Shown: piece by piece, positions 28,092-36,624 of the stretch
How the letters are laid out: each line of letters starts with the position of its first letter
How positions within the stretch are numbered: position 1 is the stretch's first letter
NCBI GenBank assembly: GCA_030646695.1
Contig: JAUSLF010000020.1
Coordinates: 1-45,869, forward strand
Source of the DNA: Nitrosomonadaceae bacterium
GTDB taxonomy: Bacteria; Pseudomonadota; Gammaproteobacteria; Burkholderiales; Nitrosomonadaceae
Length of the DNA: 45,869 nucleotides
Direction: 5' to 3'
The notes under the pieces: generated by a model
Databases searched by the model: none
Told to the model about the DNA's origin: nothing
Seen by the model: only the letters and a program-made list of their open reading frames with translations
Position numbers and translations under genes: made by a program

Positions 28092-29069
28092 TCAGCAGGT
28101 ATAGCATCGATCCCGTCGAAGGCACTCCCTACCATGGCTCCGCATCATGGCAATGCCATGCCCCCCATGCTCCCAAGCCGTGATCAGGTCCTCCCGGCGC
28201 AAACCGCCCAAAGCATAAACCGGAAGCGGATAATCGCGGATGAGGCTGGCGAATTTTCGCCAGCCCAGCGCCGAAGTCATCGGATGACTCAATGTCGGCA
28301 ACACCGGCCCCAATACCACAAAATCCATCGCCAGTTGCGCAGCGCGAAAAAGCTCCTCGGCATTGTGACAGGATGCGCCGCACCAGCCGATATTAGGACG
28401 ATTGGAGAGACCCATCAACTGTACTGATGGGAAATGCACTCCGTCCGCGCCAATTTCGCGCGCTAACCTGACATCGCCATTCACCAATACTCGCGCGCCA
28501 TGCTGATGGGCCAGCGCAATCACTGCACCTGCGAATGCCCGCAATTCATCTCGTGCCATTCCTTTCTCACGCACCTGCACCAGTCGTAGTCCCTGCTGCA
28601 AAGCGCTCTCTATCCGCTCTAGTGAAAGTTGCACACCCAGCTCCGCAGCATTGGTGATGGCATAAACCGGTGGCAAGCCAAGCGCTCGCAACACCGGCGC
28701 ATTGGCCGGTAGCATCGGCTCTACCACGACATGGTCGATGGACTGCCAGGACAATTCCTGCTTCTCATGTGGGTGCGGCTCGCCATGCCATTTCACCACC
28801 CGGTAAAAACACAGGCGCACGGTAGCATGGGGATAGGTGAAAATGCGGGTGATCCAGGGATAGGCCTGTTCGACCTGTATCCCAAGTTCTTCCAGTAGCT
28901 CACGCCTGAGAGCATGCGGCACAGACTCATCGGATTCCACCTTGCCACCGGGAAATTCCCAGTAACCCGCATAAGGTTTACCTTCAGGTCTGCGGGCAAG
29001 CAGGAAACTGCCGTCAGGCCGGATGATGACCGCGGCGGCGACGTCAATGATTGGAGAAGAATGAACCAT
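28092..29069 (-). CDS. Nudix hydrolase fused to a ThiE-like domain
   Basis: 325 residues. The N-terminal MutT-like domain has a perfect Nudix box (G42 to I64: GGKVESDESV, then RRELLEELGI). The C-terminal half (about 132-325) has thiamine-phosphate-synthase marks: YAITNAAELG, LRLVQVREKG, GARVLVNGDVRLA, GADGVHFPS and GPVLPTLSHP. The first half would clean up 8-oxo-dGTP; whether the second is catalytic is unclear. This fusion is common in beta- and gammaproteobacteria near argJ. Second gene after DUF815 on the same strand. Confidence 0.92.
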   Translation of the reverse strand: MVHSSPIIDVAAAVIIRPDGSFLLARRPEGKPYAGYWEFPGGKVESDESVPHALRRELLEELGIQVEQAYPWITRIFTYPHATVRLCFYRVVKWHGEPHPHEKQELSWQSIDHVVVEPMLPANAPVLRALGLPPVYAITNAAELGVQLSLERIESALQQGLRLVQVREKGMARDELRAFAGAVIALAHQHGARVLVNGDVRLAREIGADGVHFPSVQLMGLSNRPNIGWCGASCHNAEELFRAAQLAMDFVVLGPVLPTLSHPMTSALGWRKFASLIRDYPLPVYALGGLRREDLITAWEHGGHGIAMMRSHGRECLRRDRCYTC

Positions 29070-29141
29070 GGTGGAATGAGTGAAAGGATAGGTGGCTGGA
29101 ATTGCAGGGCTGGATTTTACGGCGGCGCTACAGATAACTTC

Positions 29142-30020
29142 TCACTTGTTTCTGCCAACTCCTGTCCCGTGCTTTCCCGCCCAGTCACGCGCGAACTGCC
29201 AGGCTACCCGCCCACTGCGGGAGCCGCGCCCCAGCGCCCATTGCAGTGCGGCTGCGCGTACTGGGGGAAGCATTCCCCCGATGCCGAAATAGGCGAGCCA
29301 GTGGCTGACGATATCCAGGTATTGGTCCTGATCGAAGGGATAGAACGACACCCACAAACCAAAACGTTCCGATAAGGAAATTTTCTCCTCAACCGATTCG
29401 CTCGGATGGATTTCTGCACCGATATGTTTGGTGTCGAGATTGTCCTGCATGAACTCCGGCATCAGGTGGCGGCGATTGGAAGTGGCATAGACCAGAACAT
29501 TCTCCGAAGCCGTGGCGATGGAACCATCCAGCACCACTTTCAGTGCCTTATAGCCAGGCTCATCGGCTTCAAACGACAAATCATCGCAATACAGAATGAA
29601 GCGTTCCGGCCGCCGGCATATCTGTTCGACGATATCGTGCAAATCGGTGAGATCGTGTTTTTCCACTTCAATCAAACGTAGTCCCTTGGTGGCATACTTG
29701 TTCAGTACCGCTTTCACCAGCGATGACTTGCCGGTGCCGCGCGCACCGGTAAGCAGCACGTTGTTGGCTGGGTAGCCTTGCACGAACTGACGGGTGTTGC
29801 GATCTATGAGTTTTTTTTGTGCGTCGATGCCGCGCAATGCAGCGAGCGCAATACGATGGGGATGCGTGACCGGTTGAATGAATCCGGTGCCGCCGCGCTT
29901 GCGCCAGCGAAAAGCAATTGCGGCTCTCCAGTCAATGGCAGGCTGCTCGGCCGGCAACAGCCTCTCCAGGCAGGAGAGCAGTTGATCGGCACGGCTGTAC
30001 AGTTTGTCAAAATCGCTCAT
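29142..30020 (-). CDS. DUF815-family AAA-type ATPase
   Basis: 292 residues. Walker A LLTGARGTGKSS and a Walker B-like FILYCDDLSFE are visible, with ATSNRRHLMPE as sensor region. The family is widespread and sits next to argJ in betaproteobacteria; its role is not established. It starts 12 bp after argJ ends, so they are probably co-transcribed. Confidence 0.88.
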   Translation of the reverse strand: MSDFDKLYSRADQLLSCLERLLPAEQPAIDWRAAIAFRWRKRGGTGFIQPVTHPHRIALAALRGIDAQKKLIDRNTRQFVQGYPANNVLLTGARGTGKSSLVKAVLNKYATKGLRLIEVEKHDLTDLHDIVEQICRRPERFILYCDDLSFEADEPGYKALKVVLDGSIATASENVLVYATSNRRHLMPEFMQDNLDTKHIGAEIHPSESVEEKISLSERFGLWVSFYPFDQDQYLDIVSHWLAYFGIGGMLPPVRAAALQWALGRGSRSGRVAWQFARDWAGKHGTGVGRNK

Positions 30021-30032
30021 GAGCTCAAGACA

Positions 30033-31271
30033 TCAACTGCGATAGCCCGCATTGATCTTTACATAATCATAGGAAAAATCGCAGGTCCATACCGTCGTTG
30101 ACGCCTGTCCCCGATTGAGCACAACCCGCACGGTAATTTCAGCTTGCTGCATCACCCGCTGGCCGTCCTGCTCAAGATAGCTTTGCGCCCTGCCGCCATT
30201 TTCCGCAACCAGCACGTCATCGAGATAGAGTTGCAGCTTGCTTACATCAAGATCACTGATACCCGCGTAACCGATGGCTGCCAGTATCCGGCCCAGATTC
30301 GGGTCGGAGGCGAAGAAAGCGGTTTTTACCAGTGGCGAGTGAGCAATGGCGTATGCGGCCTTGGCGCATTCATCCTGGGTTCTCCCACCTTCAATCCGCA
30401 CGGTGATGAATTTGGTGGCACCTTCACCATCACGCACAATGGCTTGCGCAAGCTGCACCGCCACTTCCGTCAGCGCCTGCTGCAATGCGCTGAATTCGGC
30501 GCTGCCCTTGTCTGCGATTTCCGCATGGCCGGCGCAGCCGGTTGCAATCAGGATAAAAGCATCATTGGTCGAAGTATCCCCGTCCACCGTGATGCGATTG
30601 AACGAGTGGTCCGCCGCATGCCGCGCCATCTGCTGTAACAGCGGCTGACTCACAACCGCATCGGTCGCCACATAGCCCAACATGGTCGCCATGTTGGGAT
30701 GTATCATGCCGGAACCTTTGGCAATCCCGGTAATGGTCACAGTGGTGCCATTGAGTGAAAGCTGCTTCGATACTGCCTTAGGCACAATATCGGTGGTCAT
30801 GATCGCTTCAGCCGCAGCAAACCAGTTGTCCGGTTTGAGATTGGCCAGCGCGATGGGCAAGCCTGCAACAATCTTCTCCAGCGGCAGTGGCTCCATAATG
30901 ACACCAGTGGAGAATGGCAACACCTGCCGCACATCACAACCCAGCATTGCGGCCAGTTCGGCGCAGGCAGTGCGGGCGCTGGCAATCCCTTGTTCGCCGG
31001 TACCGGCATTGGCGTTGCCGGTATTGATCACCAGTGCGCGAATTGAGGATTTGGTATCGGGATGGGAGAGATGCTCTTTGGCCACTATCACCGGTGCAGC
31101 ACAGAAGCGGTTTTGCGTAAATACGCCGGCAACCTGCGCACCTTCATCCAGTGCAATCACCAGCAAATCCTTGCGATTGGATTTTTTGATTCCCGCTGCG
31201 GCGATGCCGAGCGATACGCCTTTTATTGGCAGCAATTGTTCAGGTAAAGGGGGGGTAATGTTGACTGGCAT
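30033..31271 (-). CDS. argJ: Bifunctional glutamate N-acetyltransferase / amino-acid acetyltransferase
   Basis: 412 residues. The self-cleavage and nucleophile site is in [21 protein letters not shown], with Thr196 as the predicted new N-terminus. Downstream DGDTSTNDA fits the family. It recycles acetyl from N-acetylornithine to glutamate in arginine synthesis. First gene of argJ-DUF815-Nudix, divergent from the TusA-family gene. Confidence 0.96.
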   Translation of the reverse strand: MPVNITPPLPEQLLPIKGVSLGIAAAGIKKSNRKDLLVIALDEGAQVAGVFTQNRFCAAPVIVAKEHLSHPDTKSSIRALVINTGNANAGTGEQGIASARTACAELAAMLGCDVRQVLPFSTGVIMEPLPLEKIVAGLPIALANLKPDNWFAAAEAIMTTDIVPKAVSKQLSLNGTTVTITGIAKGSGMIHPNMATMLGYVATDAVVSQPLLQQMARHAADHSFNRITVDGDTSTNDAFILIATGCAGHAEIADKGSAEFSALQQALTEVAVQLAQAIVRDGEGATKFITVRIEGGRTQDECAKAAYAIAHSPLVKTAFFASDPNLGRILAAIGYAGISDLDVSKLQLYLDDVLVAENGGRAQSYLEQDGQRVMQQAEITVRVVLNRGQASTTVWTCDFSYDYVKINAGYRS

Positions 31272-31357
31272 GATGATCGAACTGCTAAAGATGCGTTATC
31301 CTAACTCATCTTCAGCATTACGCTTTCATATTTACCAGGCACGCGCAGATAGCATTC

Positions 31358-31397
31358 CCATAATCAATTGATTATTATGGAACGTTGTTATTAACAA
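31358..31397. promoter_or_regulatory. Two perfect palindromes between argJ and the TusA-family gene
   Basis: ATAATCAATTGATTAT (31360-31375) is a perfect 16-bp palindrome. TTGTTATTAACAA (31385-31397) is a perfect 6+1+6 palindrome ten bases later. An overlapping CCATAAT/ATTATGG inverted repeat spans 31358-31380. They lie just before the AGGAGA of the TusA-family gene, in a divergent intergenic region. Binding by a dimeric regulator is inference. Confidence 0.5.
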
Positions 31398-31412
31398 GCC
31401 AGGAGAAAAAGC

Positions 31413-31640
31413 ATGAATTTCGACAAGGAACTGGACGTGCGTGGCCTGGTTTGCCCGCTGCCGATCCTGCGTACCAAGAAATCCCTGGCAGACATGACCA
31501 CCGGGCAGGTGCTGAAAATTGCTGCCACCGATCCCGGTGCAATCATTGATTTTCAGGTCTTCGCTGAACAGACAGGGAATGAACTGCTGTCCCTGTCGGA
31601 AGCAACCGGAGAGTTCATATTTTACATGAAAAAAAGATGA
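31413..31640 (+). CDS. TusA/SirA-family sulfurtransferase-like protein
   Basis: 75 residues. RGLVCPLPILRTKKSLADM is the family signature with the conserved Cys-Pro; the rest (GQVLKIAATDPGA, DFQVFAEQTGNELL) matches the TusA fold. Members carry sulfur as a persulfide for tRNA thiolation, cofactors or sulfur oxidation. Which role applies cannot be told without partners (none nearby). AGGAGA precedes the ATG. Confidence 0.9.
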   Translation: MNFDKELDVRGLVCPLPILRTKKSLADMTTGQVLKIAATDPGAIIDFQVFAEQTGNELLSLSEATGEFIFYMKKR

Positions 31641-31741
31641 GGCAATCTGATGAGCTTCTTGCAATCAGTTAGTTGAAGTGCGTCCATGCTAAGACCTTCA
31701 GCCACTGGCGGTATCTTTTTCAGCTACTGACAAGAAGGTAA

Positions 31742-31948
31742 ATGAACAAAATCGCTGAGACGATACCGGAATCCGAACGCGACAACCCGGCTCCCAGTTG
31801 CTCGGAATGCGTTCACTACTTCATTACCCGGGATACGAGTTTTCCCTATGGTTACCGGGCAATGGATTTCAAGAGTAAGCGCAGCCCGCATCTGTACGTT
31901 CTAGAATCTTCCTGCAATCCTTGTTTGATGTTCACATTGCGCAAGTGA
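31742..31948 (+). CDS. Small cysteine-rich protein of unknown function
   Basis: 68 residues with CSECVHYFITRDTSFPYGY in the N-terminal half and SSCNPCLMF near the end. The two CxxC pairs suggest zinc binding. The sequence is coherent and looks conserved rather than random. AAGAAGG lies before the ATG. No family could be named with confidence. Confidence 0.7.
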   Translation: MNKIAETIPESERDNPAPSCSECVHYFITRDTSFPYGYRAMDFKSKRSPHLYVLESSCNPCLMFTLRK

Positions 31949-32028
31949 CTTGCATTTCGAGGTAAGGTTTCGCTCGCTGAGCGTCCATTCAAACTCCAAT
32001 CAGAAATTCATCAGAACGGGCATTCAGA

Positions 32029-32979
32029 TTAAAGCGCCGCACATGCATCAGCAGCGGCAACAAGCTTGCGATAGCGCGCCAACCACTGCAGCGGGATGGG
32101 AGACGCCGAGTCACCCTGCTTCGCCATATGCGCTGCAACGATAGCGCCGAGCATGATGGCGCGGCCGCAGTTGTCTCCCGCAGCGCGAATGTTGGCCTCG
32201 ATTGCGCTGCGGTAATCCGGCGCGTGCTGCGCGATATGAAAAACCACCGGCAGACCCTCGGAAACATGACAAGCCCTGCCGAAGCGCGTTGCAACTGCAA
32301 CGCTATCCAGCGCTGGCACGGCGAGCGCCTGCTCCAGTAACGGTCTGAGAGTATTGCCTGAAAACGGCAAAGCGCCAGCCAATGCCTGCGCAATTGGTGC
32401 GCCGCGCAGCACTTCGAACAATGCAGCAGCGGAACATTGCGCGGCAGTAACCGCCAGCGCATTGTTGTTGGTGATGCACACCACCTCCTCGACCCGCTCC
32501 ATCAGCGCTTCCAGCGTTCCGCTGTGGGTCGCCACCAGTGGCGGCAGCGCCGCCACTGCTGCAAACTGGTCGTCATCGGCACCGGATGCCGCCGGGAACG
32601 CTGTCGGCTCCAGCGGCAACAACGTGCGTAACGTCAGTCGGGTGGGCGAATCGACATAGCCGACGAACGCGCCACCCGGCCCAAAGTATGCGCGGTATTC
32701 GGTCTGATACTCGGTACGCTTGAACTCGCCATGCTTCGCCAGATGCTGTAGCATCAACAGGCACACTTCACCGTAACCGGCCGACTCTCCAGCCACCTTG
32801 CCGCCATGTGCGAAGTAACCCTTGGTACCAACGTAATCGGCTGCGTCGGGTGACAAAAATACCAACCCCTTTCTCGCTTCAATTTCTGCAATGCGTGCGG
32901 GATCGTAAAGCCAGTGCAGGCCGAGCGTGGCGGAATCGGCAACGAGTGCGCCAAGGATGGCAGCGGTGCCTGGATTCAT
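32029..32979 (-). CDS. ADP-ribosylglycohydrolase-family protein, possibly altered metal site
   Basis: 316 residues. The N-terminal GALVADSATLGLHWLYD block and C-terminal AAGDNCGRAIMLGAIVAAH block correspond to the two conserved regions of DraG/ARH enzymes. In canonical members the C-terminal block reads GDxDT, with both aspartates binding Mg2+; here it is GDNCGR, so the second Asp is missing. The protein may have another activity, as in crystallin-like relatives, or a changed substrate. Its 3' end faces the small cysteine-rich gene, and its 5' end lies 24 bp after UPF0434 on the same strand. Confidence 0.82.
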   Translation of the reverse strand: MNPGTAAILGALVADSATLGLHWLYDPARIAEIEARKGLVFLSPDAADYVGTKGYFAHGGKVAGESAGYGEVCLLMLQHLAKHGEFKRTEYQTEYRAYFGPGGAFVGYVDSPTRLTLRTLLPLEPTAFPAASGADDDQFAAVAALPPLVATHSGTLEALMERVEEVVCITNNNALAVTAAQCSAAALFEVLRGAPIAQALAGALPFSGNTLRPLLEQALAVPALDSVAVATRFGRACHVSEGLPVVFHIAQHAPDYRSAIEANIRAAGDNCGRAIMLGAIVAAHMAKQGDSASPIPLQWLARYRKLVAAADACAAL

Positions 32980-33003
32980 TTTTTGTGTATCGCCTTAGCG
33001 AAA

Positions 33004-33183
33004 CTAAACTTCTTCATCGGCGGGCAGTTTGCGCGCCTCGTCTTCCAGCATTACCGGAATACCATCCTTGATGAGAAAAGCCAGCCGATCTGCCTTGCAG
33101 ATCAGTTCGTTTTCGGTTTTTTTGTACAGCAATGGACCCTTGCACAGCGGGCATACCAGAATGTCGAGCAGTTTTGCATCCAT
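33004..33183 (-). CDS. UPF0434/Trm112-like small zinc-ribbon protein
   Basis: 59 residues: [20 protein letters not shown], then [21 protein letters not shown]. It is the YcaR-type protein usually found between lpxK and kdsB. Here only three cysteines are seen (CPLC and one in LICK). Function not established. Neither lpxK nor kdsB is adjacent. Confidence 0.9.
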   Translation of the reverse strand: MDAKLLDILVCPLCKGPLLYKKTENELICKADRLAFLIKDGIPVMLEDEARKLPADEEV

Positions 33184-33276
33184 GGATTATTTCCTCAATT
33201 TATGAATTATCCGGGCCAGTCCAGTCCCAGTCTACACTGACAATACCCAATACTTCCTGGCCGACAAACTTGCTTG

Positions 33277-33699
33277 CTACTTGCTACCTCGGGCTTCAGT
33301 CATGAAGGTGATGCGATTGTACCCCGCCAGACGCGCGGCCTCCATGACTGCGATGACAGACTGATGCGTGGCACTGGCGTCGGCATTGATGATGATTACC
33401 GGATCGCTCTGGTCACCCGCAGCGGCACGCAATTCTCCACTGAGTCCTTCAGCGCTGGAATATTTAATAGGTGTACGGTTGATCACATAGCTGCCGGTGG
33501 CACTGACCGAAACATCTATGGTGTTGAGGCGTTCAGCGGGGCTGTCCGCGGTTGCTTGCGGCAAACTGATTTCCAGTTCGGAAAATTTCGAGTAGGTGGT
33601 GGTGATCATCAGGAAAATCAGAATCACCAGCAATACGTCGATCATCGGAATCAGGTTGATTTCCGGATCTTCTTTTGGTCTGCCACGCTGGAAATTCAT
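33277..33699 (-). CDS. exbD: ExbD/TolR-family proton-channel subunit
   Basis: 140 residues. One membrane helix near the N-terminus (INLIPMIDVLLVILIFLMI) contains the functional Asp, followed by a periplasmic domain. With ExbB it converts proton motive force into movement of a TonB/TolA-type partner. Whether it serves TonB or Tol cannot be settled here, as neither partner is in the window. 62 bp after exbB. Confidence 0.92.
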   Translation of the reverse strand: MNFQRGRPKEDPEINLIPMIDVLLVILIFLMITTTYSKFSELEISLPQATADSPAERLNTIDVSVSATGSYVINRTPIKYSSAEGLSGELRAAAGDQSDPVIIINADASATHQSVIAVMEAARLAGYNRITFMTEARGSK

Positions 33700-33761
33700 G
33701 GGGTGATTTAATCGTATTGTAGAAGGCGAACAATAAGCGGAGAACAGCTTGTACTATAGAA

Positions 33762-34376
33762 TCAGATTTTCCGTTCGCCGTGGACAGTCTCCACCAGTTT
33801 CAGTGCCTGCAATTCCATTTCCACCACCAACGAATCCACTTTGGCACGGAAATGGCGGTAAAAAATCATGCTGGGAATCGCTACCAGGATGCCGAACGCT
33901 GCATTGTAGAGTGCCACGGAAATGCCATGGGCGAGCTGCGCCGGATTGCCGCCACCACCAGTAGGAGAATTCGAGCCAAAAATTTCGATCATGCCAACCA
34001 GAGTTCCGAACAGACCCATCAGCGGGCTTAAGGAAGCGATCGTACCCAGGGTGGTGAGATAACGCTCAAGGTCATGGGCAACAGCGCGGCCGGCTTCCTC
34101 GATCGATTCTTTCATGATTTCACGCGTACTTTTGTCGTTCCTCAAGCCCGCCGCAAGAATCTGCCCGAGGGGGGAGTGTTGGTGCAGGCGTGCAAGCATC
34201 TCTGCGCTCACACCACTTTTCCGGTACTCCTGTATCACTCTGGGTAGCAGGTCTCTGGGTGTCACTATGCTTGGGCGCAAAGCCCACAGGCGTTCACCAA
34301 TAATACCAACAGCGACGATGGAAGCTAGAATAATCGGCCAGACTGGCCAGCCGGCAGCTTGAATCAAAGCAAACAT
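33762..34376 (-). CDS. exbB: ExbB/TolQ-family proton-channel subunit
   Basis: 204 residues. MotA/TolQ/ExbB domain with helices at about 10-27, 105-125 and 145-170; TLGTIASLSPLMGLFGTLVGMIEIF is the signature. It forms the inner-membrane pentamer around ExbD. GGAGAG precedes the ATG, and a hairpin lies in the leader. Confidence 0.93.
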   Translation of the reverse strand: MFALIQAAGWPVWPIILASIVAVGIIGERLWALRPSIVTPRDLLPRVIQEYRKSGVSAEMLARLHQHSPLGQILAAGLRNDKSTREIMKESIEEAGRAVAHDLERYLTTLGTIASLSPLMGLFGTLVGMIEIFGSNSPTGGGGNPAQLAHGISVALYNAAFGILVAIPSMIFYRHFRAKVDSLVVEMELQALKLVETVHGERKI

Positions 34377-34394
34377 GCAATACTCTCCTCGGTA

Positions 34395-34415
34395 GCTCTG
34401 ATGCCAAATCAGAGC
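34395..34415 (-). promoter_or_regulatory. Hairpin in the exbB leader
   Basis: GCTCTGAT and ATCAGAGC form a perfect 8-bp inverted repeat around a 5-nt loop, about 20 bases upstream of the exbB start codon. It could be an operator or an RNA hairpin near the ribosome site. No T-run follows on the minus strand. Confidence 0.45.
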
Positions 34416-34487
34416 CGTAATGTATCTTGCCCCTGTGTTTTCAGCAAGGACGAGGAGGTATTTTCGTTTGGAAATGAGATATTTTTC

Positions 34488-34688
34488 TTATCCACAATTG
34501 CTGTGGATAAGTTTGTGGACAATCCGCGAATTGACTGGTTAAGCCACCCTTCCATAACAATATTTTCTGATGCGCTTAATTTTTAAACTTAAAATTATTC
34601 TTTATTAAACATATAGTTATATTCATACTCAAGATACGCGCGGGTTTGCCCGTTGCAATTATGCAATCTACGTTATCGATGTGGATTA
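34488..34688. other. DnaA-box cluster with adjacent AT-rich tract (ori-like or DARS-like)
   Basis: TTATCCACA (34488-34496) and its exact inverse TGTGGATAA (34502-34510) are both perfect DnaA boxes, head to head with a 5-bp gap. TGTGGACAA (34514-34522) is a third, near-consensus box in the same direction as the second. An AT-rich tract follows at about 34551-34635. A one-mismatch box TGTGGATTA lies at 34680-34688, just before xseA. The 327-bp gap between exbB and xseA holds no gene. Possible roles are a DnaA-reactivating or titrating site, a replication-linked promoter for xseA, or an origin. Confidence 0.6.
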
Positions 34689-34703
34689 CTGTAGAATGTC
34701 AAG

Positions 34704-36047
34704 ATGAATTTTCTTCACGAAACAGAGAGTTCCCGCGCAGTTTTGAGCGTGAGCGAATTAAACCATAGCGCCAAGGAGTTGCTGGAACATGCTTTCCCGT
34801 TACTGTGGGTTTGCGGTGAAATTTCCAATCTCAAATGTTACGGCTCCGGCCATTGGTATTTCTCCCTCAAGGACGAAAATGCCCAGGTACGCTGCGTCAT
34901 GTTCCGTCACAAGAACCAGTATCTGGACTGGCAACCCAAGGATGGCATGCAGGTGGAAGTGCGCGCGCTGGTGACGCTATACGAAGCACGTGGGGATTTT
35001 CAACTGAGTGTCGAAACCATCCGCCGAGCCGGGTTGGGCGCATTGTTTGAGGCGTTTGGGCAACTTAAGGCCAAACTGGAAAAAGAGGGGTTGTTTGAGT
35101 CCGCCCGCAAAAAACCGCTGCCACCCTTTCCGCAACAGATCGGCATCATCACCTCTCCCGCCGCTGCCGCACTGCACGACGTACTATCCACCTTGCAACG
35201 CCGCATGCCCTCCCTGCCGGTGGTCATTTATCCCACACCCGTACAGGGCGATGGCGCCGCGCTAAAAATAGCCGGGGCCATACAAATTGCTGCAACACGT
35301 GCCGAGTGTGCGGTACTGATACTATGCCGCGGCGGCGGCAGCATCGAAGACTTGTGGGCATTCAATGAGGAGATTGTAGCGCGGGCAATCGCTGCCTGCT
35401 CCATTCCCATCATTTGCGGTGTGGGCCACGAAACCGACTTTACCATCGCTGATTTTGTCGCTGACGCGCGCGCGCCTACACCTACCGGCGCGGCGCAACT
35501 CGCCTGCCCGGATCGTGAAGAGTTGCTGCAGCGCACGGCAAACCTGTGCGTCCGCATGCAACGCATGATGCAGCGCGGGATCGAAAGCCGTATGCAGGAA
35601 ACCGACATACTCGCGCGCCGCCTGATACATCCTGGTGAGCAAATCCGTAATCAGTTCATCCATCTGCAGCATTTGCGCGAACGGCTCGCCGGTGTCTGGC
35701 TGCGATATTCCGAAAGCAGGTACTGGCGTTTGCGCGAACTGAGTCAGCTCTTTGCTGCTGCCCGCCCCGACATTTCCCGTCTGACCGAACAACAGCATGA
35801 ACTGGGTCTGCGTTTGCGCCGCGCCGTTGCCCACCGTAATGAGACGCTTGCAATGATTCTGCAGCGCCAGCAAGCACATCTCGCCCACCTTAACCCGCAA
35901 TCCGTGCTGGAGCGCGGTTACAGCATCGTTTATGCCGCAGACGACACAATATTGCGTGACAGCGACCAGATCAGCATCGGTGATAACATCCGGGTAACAT
36001 TCGCCAAAGGATGGAGCAAGGCAAGTATCTCGGAGAAAGGCAAATAG
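34704..36047 (+). CDS. xseA: Exodeoxyribonuclease VII large subunit
   Basis: 447 residues. The N-terminal OB-fold region (AVLSVSELNHSAKELLEH, FPLLWVCGEISNLKCYGSGHWYFSLKD) is followed by the catalytic domain with ILCRGGGSIEDLWAFNEE and PIICGVGHETDFTIADFVADARAPTPTGAA. The C-terminus is a long coiled coil. It degrades single-stranded DNA from both ends with XseB. Confidence 0.96.
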   Translation: MNFLHETESSRAVLSVSELNHSAKELLEHAFPLLWVCGEISNLKCYGSGHWYFSLKDENAQVRCVMFRHKNQYLDWQPKDGMQVEVRALVTLYEARGDFQLSVETIRRAGLGALFEAFGQLKAKLEKEGLFESARKKPLPPFPQQIGIITSPAAAALHDVLSTLQRRMPSLPVVIYPTPVQGDGAALKIAGAIQIAATRAECAVLILCRGGGSIEDLWAFNEEIVARAIAACSIPIICGVGHETDFTIADFVADARAPTPTGAAQLACPDREELLQRTANLCVRMQRMMQRGIESRMQETDILARRLIHPGEQIRNQFIHLQHLRERLAGVWLRYSESRYWRLRELSQLFAAARPDISRLTEQQHELGLRLRRAVAHRNETLAMILQRQQAHLAHLNPQSVLERGYSIVYAADDTILRDSDQISIGDNIRVTFAKGWSKASISEKGK

Positions 36048-36207
36048 ATATGCCGAATTATGCAGCAACCCTGATAAACTCGCAGATGGTGTAAACCTTC
36101 CGAGGGTAGCAGTACAGACTGACTGTTCGCGTCAATTCACAGCGCCCCCGGCACCATTTTTCACCAGAATCACAAGTGTCGACTCTATTCATCAAGGATA
36201 TTTTCCC

Positions 36208-36582
36208 ATGCCCAAAACCTTTCTCATGCTCGGCGCCATCAACGCATTCCTGTGCGTCGCTTTCGGTGCCTTTGGCGCGCATGGCCTGAAACAAAGACTC
36301 TCCGTCGATATGCTTGCAGTATATCAGACCGGTGTACAGTATCATTTCTACCATGCGCTGGGCCTGATTGTGGTCGGTCTGGTGTTGTTTCATCTTCCAA
36401 AATCCAGGCCTGTCGTGCTGTCAGGCTGGCTGATGCTCACAGGAATCGTGCTGTTTTCCGTCAGTCTCTATGCGCTGAGCCTGACGGGAATACGCGGACT
36501 CGGCATGGTTACGCCATTCGGTGGCGTGGCTTTTCTGAGTGCGTGGGCGTTGCTTGCCTATGGAGCAGGGACTGCAAAATAA
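36208..36582 (+). CDS. DUF423 family inner-membrane protein
   Basis: 124 residues, four membrane helices. GAINAFLCVAFGAFGAHGLKQ and YQTGVQYHFYHALGLI are the family signature (YgdD-like). Function unknown. It follows xseA after a 160-bp gap in which no gene is seen. Confidence 0.88.
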   Translation: MPKTFLMLGAINAFLCVAFGAFGAHGLKQRLSVDMLAVYQTGVQYHFYHALGLIVVGLVLFHLPKSRPVVLSGWLMLTGIVLFSVSLYALSLTGIRGLGMVTPFGGVAFLSAWALLAYGAGTAK

Positions 36583-36624
36583 ACCACTCGGCAGCGCAAT
36601 TGGCAATGTTGTAGCATCGCTATC

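Noticed and set aside
34488..34688. Calling the DnaA-box cluster the chromosomal origin
   Set aside because: No dnaA, dnaN or gyrB nearby, and the genome-wide skew cannot be seen; kept as a neutral DnaA-box cluster.
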